From positions 986,466 through 1,050,465 of the forward strand of contig NW_019091383.1 of the NCBI RefSeq assembly GCF_001949145.1: a stretch of 64,000 bases of DNA, given 5' to 3'. Positions 59,421 to 64,000 of this stretch are shown piece after piece. The stretch is from Acanthaster planci (taxonomy: Eukaryota > Echinodermata > Asteroidea > Valvatida > Acanthasteridae). A model generated the notes under the pieces. It was not told the DNA's origin and made no database searches. It saw nothing but the letters and a program-made list of their open reading frames with translations. The translations under genes were made by a program, and so were the position numbers. Within the stretch, counting starts at the first letter, position 1, and each line of letters begins with the position of its first letter.

Positions 59421-61480
59421 GTGAGTTGAATGCACATGCTCATTATTTTTTCCATTTTTATGCAAACCTCAATGTGTTTTATAGCTCCATGATATGAAAG
59501 TGTCTGACAGTGAGGTATGCTCGCCCATTGGGCCATTCGGGAATGAACCCCTAAAATCAGGGGCTGCTCAAAAGAATTGCTGATAACAATTCAAGTCCAA
59601 ACCAATTCCAAATGAACGGGACCTTTCTGAGAACGGTGCAGCAACACAAAATGCATGGAGATTGTTGACGAAGTTGGCGGCTACGACGTGGTATTTTCAT
59701 CACAAAAAGGGAAAGCCTAACTTTCTTTTGTAAGTAATGGCGCTATTGCAAATGTAACACGCAAAAAAGATGCCACAAAAATAATCATGGCACACTTTAA
59801 TAAAGCCAGACACCTTGTTAGTGTGTGTAATCCCAACACAACTCAGAGTAGCCTGATCAACACTTTTGCCCCGGACTCCAGAAGGACTCCGGCCAGCCTG
59901 TTTTGGTACTCAGACTTAAAGCAGGTTTAGCGCGGTGTATCAGGCTTGGTAACAAATGTACGGATAGTGTACATAAAGAAAATCTTCTAACGCTGATGCA
60001 GGCTTACTCGATCGCAATCTGCTATCGGTAAACTGTTGCAAAGTGAGGAGTACTTGGGTAACAGAACGGGAGTTCATGAAAAAAACGCATATTGAAAATG
60101 AGAAAACTATGGAAAACAGACATAGAAATCATTTTCTTAAAATAAAGTAACTGTAGTTGAAAAGTAATGAGTACGTTCGTCATACGTAAGTGCAATTTGT
60201 AGGCCAAATGCGGCACGGATCCTCTCCGATCACAAAATCACAAAACACTCAAGTTTTGAGGGCGTCCTCAGGCGTATTTGAGGAGTTAAGGCCAGTTCAT
60301 ACTCTGCGCAAAAGCGAACACAAACGCGAAATTGTGACGACATGCAGATCTAATATTCAGGTTTCAAATTCGCTTCGTTTTCGCACGTAGTAGCATGGTT
60401 ACCTTGCTATATATAGGGAAGTATTGTTGAAGCAGGATACATCATCTCATGGTATTTAGAACACCATTCTCATTGCCAAAGAGACGGCGCACCCGGCATG
60501 TGGAGAATCTACGACAATTCTTGAAGCAAGCGACAAAGCTGACCATTTGAAGCCGTCGCTGCCGATGAAATCGCCACTAAAATCATGAAACATTTTGAAT
60601 GTCAAAAGCAGATTCCTCTGTATACAAAATGATGTGTTATCAGTTATAGAAACACGTTTACGAAATTATGTGTGCAAAATAGTATTATTCGAATAACCGT
60701 TTATGATGTGCCTTGATCATGGTGATAAAAATAAAAAGGCGTTGATAAAGCCAGGAGCAGAACGATATCAAAGCGCAATTTACACATTTTGACAGTTATT
60801 AAAGAGATGAAACATTTTTGTGGGTATGGAAGACTCTCAGGGCAGTGGTTTTTATGTTTTATAGTACAGCTTTATTTCTGATGTGCCCCCCCAAAAAATA
60901 CATCTTCCAAAAAAAGTGCCATTCACTGATTTGAATATAATTACTCCTGCGCATGGTTCGAAATGTTAAAAGTTTCGAGGGAAGATATTGACACCATCAT
61001 TAAATGCTAATTGCGTGAACCCTCTGTGTGGGAAACACTTTATGGTGCAACCTTGTTTGATATAACGTTTTGGGGGCACGGGTAACTGCTACATGCTTAA
61101 GAATGGCTCTGAAGGGTGGACTTGGTTTGTAGAGGTAAGCACTCAAGCGTGACCTTCGACCTCGTACGTAGCTGGTACAGATCCGATGCTTTTAGTGCTG
61201 TGTGTACGATGTTGTGGACATAGGCAACCAAACGTGTGCAAACCTCGCAGCTGGCGACGAGGTGGATCATACGATTGGCTGGGTTTGTTGCACTTGTCTA
61301 ACGATGTAAAAATATGTACTTATAACAGACCTGTGACTTATCGCAGCTATACAATCAAGTAAGGTCAGGCATTTGTTTGTCTTGTTGCAACGTTAAGTTT
61401 ATATCACTTAAGCGATGCGGGGTCTCGGTTCCATTTTTCTACTACATGTAACTTCTTTCAATTGATACAGTTTTTTCCAG
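59421..61480. other. putative 5' UTR intron of GST 2
   Basis: About 2 kb of AT-rich sequence without recognisable exons or clear repeats. Confidence 0.35.
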
Positions 61481-61516
61481 ATATTCAGGATTTGATCCGC
61501 AGCTGCTCTGGTCACC

Positions 61517-64000
61517 ATGGTATTGACGGTCTATGGACATCCGCTCTCCCAACCTTCTCGCAGTGTCTACCTGTTCTGTAAGGCTACTAAGATTCCCTAC
61601 ACGGAGAAAAATGTCGACATGTCGAAAGGTACGCTGTTCTGTAAAAACAAACCTACTGGACACTGCTTGAAATGGATATACCCCAAGAGCATATTAAACG
61701 GAACGGCCACATCAAAGTACTTACATGTCTCTGTAAACCTTTTCTCATGTTCTCTTACTATTCTTCCTATTTTGTGTTACACTTCAGAGGAGCATAAAAA
61801 AGAGCCTTACCTGTCGATTAATCCAATGGGAGCAGTGCCAAGCATCGTGGATGATGGATTCAAATTGTCAGAATGGTAAATGGTTATTAAGGGTCAAGTT
61901 TTGCATGCTGTGTAATGTTGAGTCCTTAGCAATACATGTGATCGAAAATGGGCGTCAGTCACTTTACAGGCTTGTGAGCTGCTGGCCTCCGGAAGGCGTG
62001 CGCTATCCAAATCACGACTTGTATGCCCTTACATAATTGTTTTGACCCACAAACATAACTAGTTAATTGATCAGAGGGGCCAGACAGAATTATGACTTTC
62101 TATTTTTGTAAACTTCTGCATTGGAGAATAGGAATCATGAAATTTATAGAAAATTTGATGAAGTACTTCAGAACTGCTTTGTGGAAGGTGACCATATTAT
62201 GCCAAATTTCTCCAAAAGTCCCCCCCATTGTTATTGAACCAAAAATGAAATATTGACCAAAAAGATTTAACTTAAAGTGTGTGCCATAACTTAATACCTG
62301 AAAACGTTTCGGTTAGGTTTGCAATTCCCTGATTTAATTTCAAAAGAGGCTCGATCGTTCTTTCATTGTTCATAACAGCGCAACACTGAAAAGGGTAATT
62401 ATAGCACCGCTTTTGTGACACCGTTCTGTTTGGTGCAGATCACTCCAAATAGAAAATCAACGATTCCCAAGAAGGGATTTGCTAGACGTGGATGGTAGAG
62501 TGGTTGCAGTTGTGCCGGGATTTCCCGGTACTTACGCAAAACCAAGAAAAGATAATGCCTCGGAGAATTATAGCCGTTTTGGAAACGGCCACAGACAATG
62601 TTATGAGCATGCACGGGCTAGCGATTTAAATCCCTACACAATTGCCCTTTTCGGCTCAATGTTGCAGATCATACGAACAAACCCTGTACCGCAAGAAAGA
62701 ATTCTTCATAAACTGGATTTTGGCTTTTCTAAATTTAACTTTTAATAATTTGTTTGAGACTGCTTCACCAGTCGCTTGGCATTTTCTGAATTTGTTTACT
62801 TCAAAAGGTAGTAAACAAACCGAAGCACGTAGTCTTGGTTCAAGACTTGAATGTTGAGATACAAATATGTTGTAATGCAACTAATTGGGGTAAAAGCAAA
62901 GTGAACGACGGTGAGCATCCAACAGGTACACCATGCATGATTTTACAAGATTCTCTTATGCAGTGCATGACTACCGCAAGATTTTCGAGCAGTTTGTGGT
63001 TGCGGTACTATCCAGAAACGTGAGGGAGTCTGTGTTTGCTCGTTGTCTTGCAGTATGACGATCCTGAAGTATCTAGCACGTAAAAACAAAGTGGCCGACA
63101 ACTGGTACCCGCAAGACCTGAAGGTACAGGCCAAAGTCAATCAGTATCTGGACTGGCACCACACCGGTATCCGAAAGTCAGGCATCGATGTTTTCGTTGG
63201 CAAGGTCTGTGTACTGTTTGATGATCTGCAAGTGTGTGCCGTAGTTTCAGCAAAGTCGATGTAAAGGTCAATTAAATCTTAGAATTCCAAGTGTACTACA
63301 TAATTTCTTTGGTCAGTGTTTTTAATCCATCAGTCAACGGAACTTTTGTTATTTCAAAGCACTTTGACCGGTTTTCCTTGCAACTTCTACTGTGTGTTCT
63401 TTATGTACAAGCGGCCATTAATGGGGTGTATTGAAACAAGGAAACCCAGGCTCTAAACAAAGAAAACCTGTGGTACGAACCGAAGCGTACGAGTCAGATC
63501 GGTATTTCAAAAAAGGCAGAGTCATTAATGAGAAACAACATGTGTGAGTGTCGTCAAGCGCGCGCATGCTAGCGCTGTTCCCGAATGATATCGGACACGC
63601 TTCAATTTGGGCATGCGCTGTTGGAATACCGATCTTGAACTCAGCTCTTTGCTGCTTGACTGAGCTAGTCCTCCCTTAGAGCGTTTTTTTCCAGGGTCTT
63701 TTTCCAAGAAAGACAAAGGGAAGCATATTTCGCTAAGTTTATGATGCAGCCGTAATAATGATCATTGGATTACGTAGCTTAACATTTGTCTTCGTTTCCG
63801 GGTTTCCATTGAGAGGACACCCTCTACGGGCAGTTTTTGGTTATTTGACTGTGGCATCTTTCGTCAATTATTTTTGTTTTTTCTTCAAGATCTTGACGCC
63901 TATTTTTACTGGGAAACCAGTCGACGAAGCCAAACTGGCCAAAGATTTGGAGGCGTTCGACAAGGCCCTCGGAACTATTGAGAAGGTGTTTCTTGGAGAC
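61517..64000 (+). CDS. GSTT: glutathione S-transferase, theta class, 3'-truncated by window (GST 2)
   Basis: Exons are 61517-61628, 61788-61875, 63054-63204 and 63890 to beyond 64000. The first three have exactly the lengths (112, 88, 151) and phases of GST 1. The protein starts MVLTVYGHPLSQPSRSVYLF with Ser11 conserved, then INPMGAVPSIVDDG, and NKVADNWYPQDLKVQAKVNQ in exon 3. Exon 4 opens ILTPIFTGKPVDEAKLAKDL. As in GST 1, the Glu-Cys of the glutathione site has its Cys codon split over intron 2. The rest of exon 4 and the last exon lie past the window. Differences cluster in residues 8-9, 18-19 and 35-42, near the glutathione and substrate pockets, so specificity may differ. Every exon seen is intact, so it looks functional. 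Confidence 0.93.

Noticed and set aside
1-64000. Bacterial features: operons, Shine-Dalgarno sites, CRISPR arrays, riboswitches
   Set aside because: Genes are split by spliceosomal introns and no spaced direct repeats of CRISPR type exist. The tandem repeats have no spacers.

Overview
The window is animal nuclear DNA. Its genes are split by short GT-AG introns, conserved metazoan proteins can be reassembled with consistent intron phases, and the spacers are AT-leaning and full of small inverted-repeat transposons, minisatellites and GTACAT/ACATGT microsatellites. The gene content (an IU-type nucleoside hydrolase that mammals lack, a secreted haem peroxidase, an UNC93A-like transporter, tandem theta GSTs), the frequent 'aggcctac' words and a small repeat whose sequence I associate with echinoderms suggest a marine invertebrate deuterostome, most likely an echinoderm. 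The phylum is inference. An assembly gap of 822 N lies at 24353-25174.

Layout: (1) 440-4156 (+), a five-exon nucleoside hydrolase of 324 aa. (2) 6343-16512 (-), a 14-exon secreted animal haem peroxidase of about 746 aa, with a TATA box and a palindromic E-box upstream. (3) 16.5-25.7 kb, a spacer with foldback elements, tandem repeats and the gap. (4) 25737-35838 (+), a complete ten-exon branched-chain alpha-keto acid dehydrogenase kinase (BCKDK, 438 aa). Its introns carry a 492-bp near-complete palindrome, a piggyBac-like MITE with TTAA at both ends and a perfect three-copy 69-bp tandem repeat. (5) 36-43 kb, a mostly empty spacer with two exon-like orphans. (6) 43420-45650 (-), a three-exon UNC93A-like 486-aa membrane protein. 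(7) 45.7-50.8 kb, a spacer with a tRNA-derived SINE-like sequence and a decayed L2-type LINE tail. (8) 50861-54375 (+) and 61517-64000 (+, cut by the window edge), two theta-class glutathione S-transferases duplicated in tandem. They share exon structure, start context and an upstream block that looks like a noncoding first exon. A pogo/Tigger-like element begins 16 bases after the stop codon of the first GST and supplies its nearest poly(A) signal.

The genes are independent housekeeping or enzyme genes rather than a pathway cluster: nucleoside salvage, extracellular peroxidase chemistry, mitochondrial branched-chain amino-acid control, membrane transport and detoxification. I found no operon, CRISPR array, rRNA or intact tRNA gene. 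I did not find a convincing new multi-gene system. The best leads are the transposon-gene interactions (long intronic hairpin, transposon-derived 3' UTR), the lone exon at 42961-43103 and the duplicated GST upstream exon.
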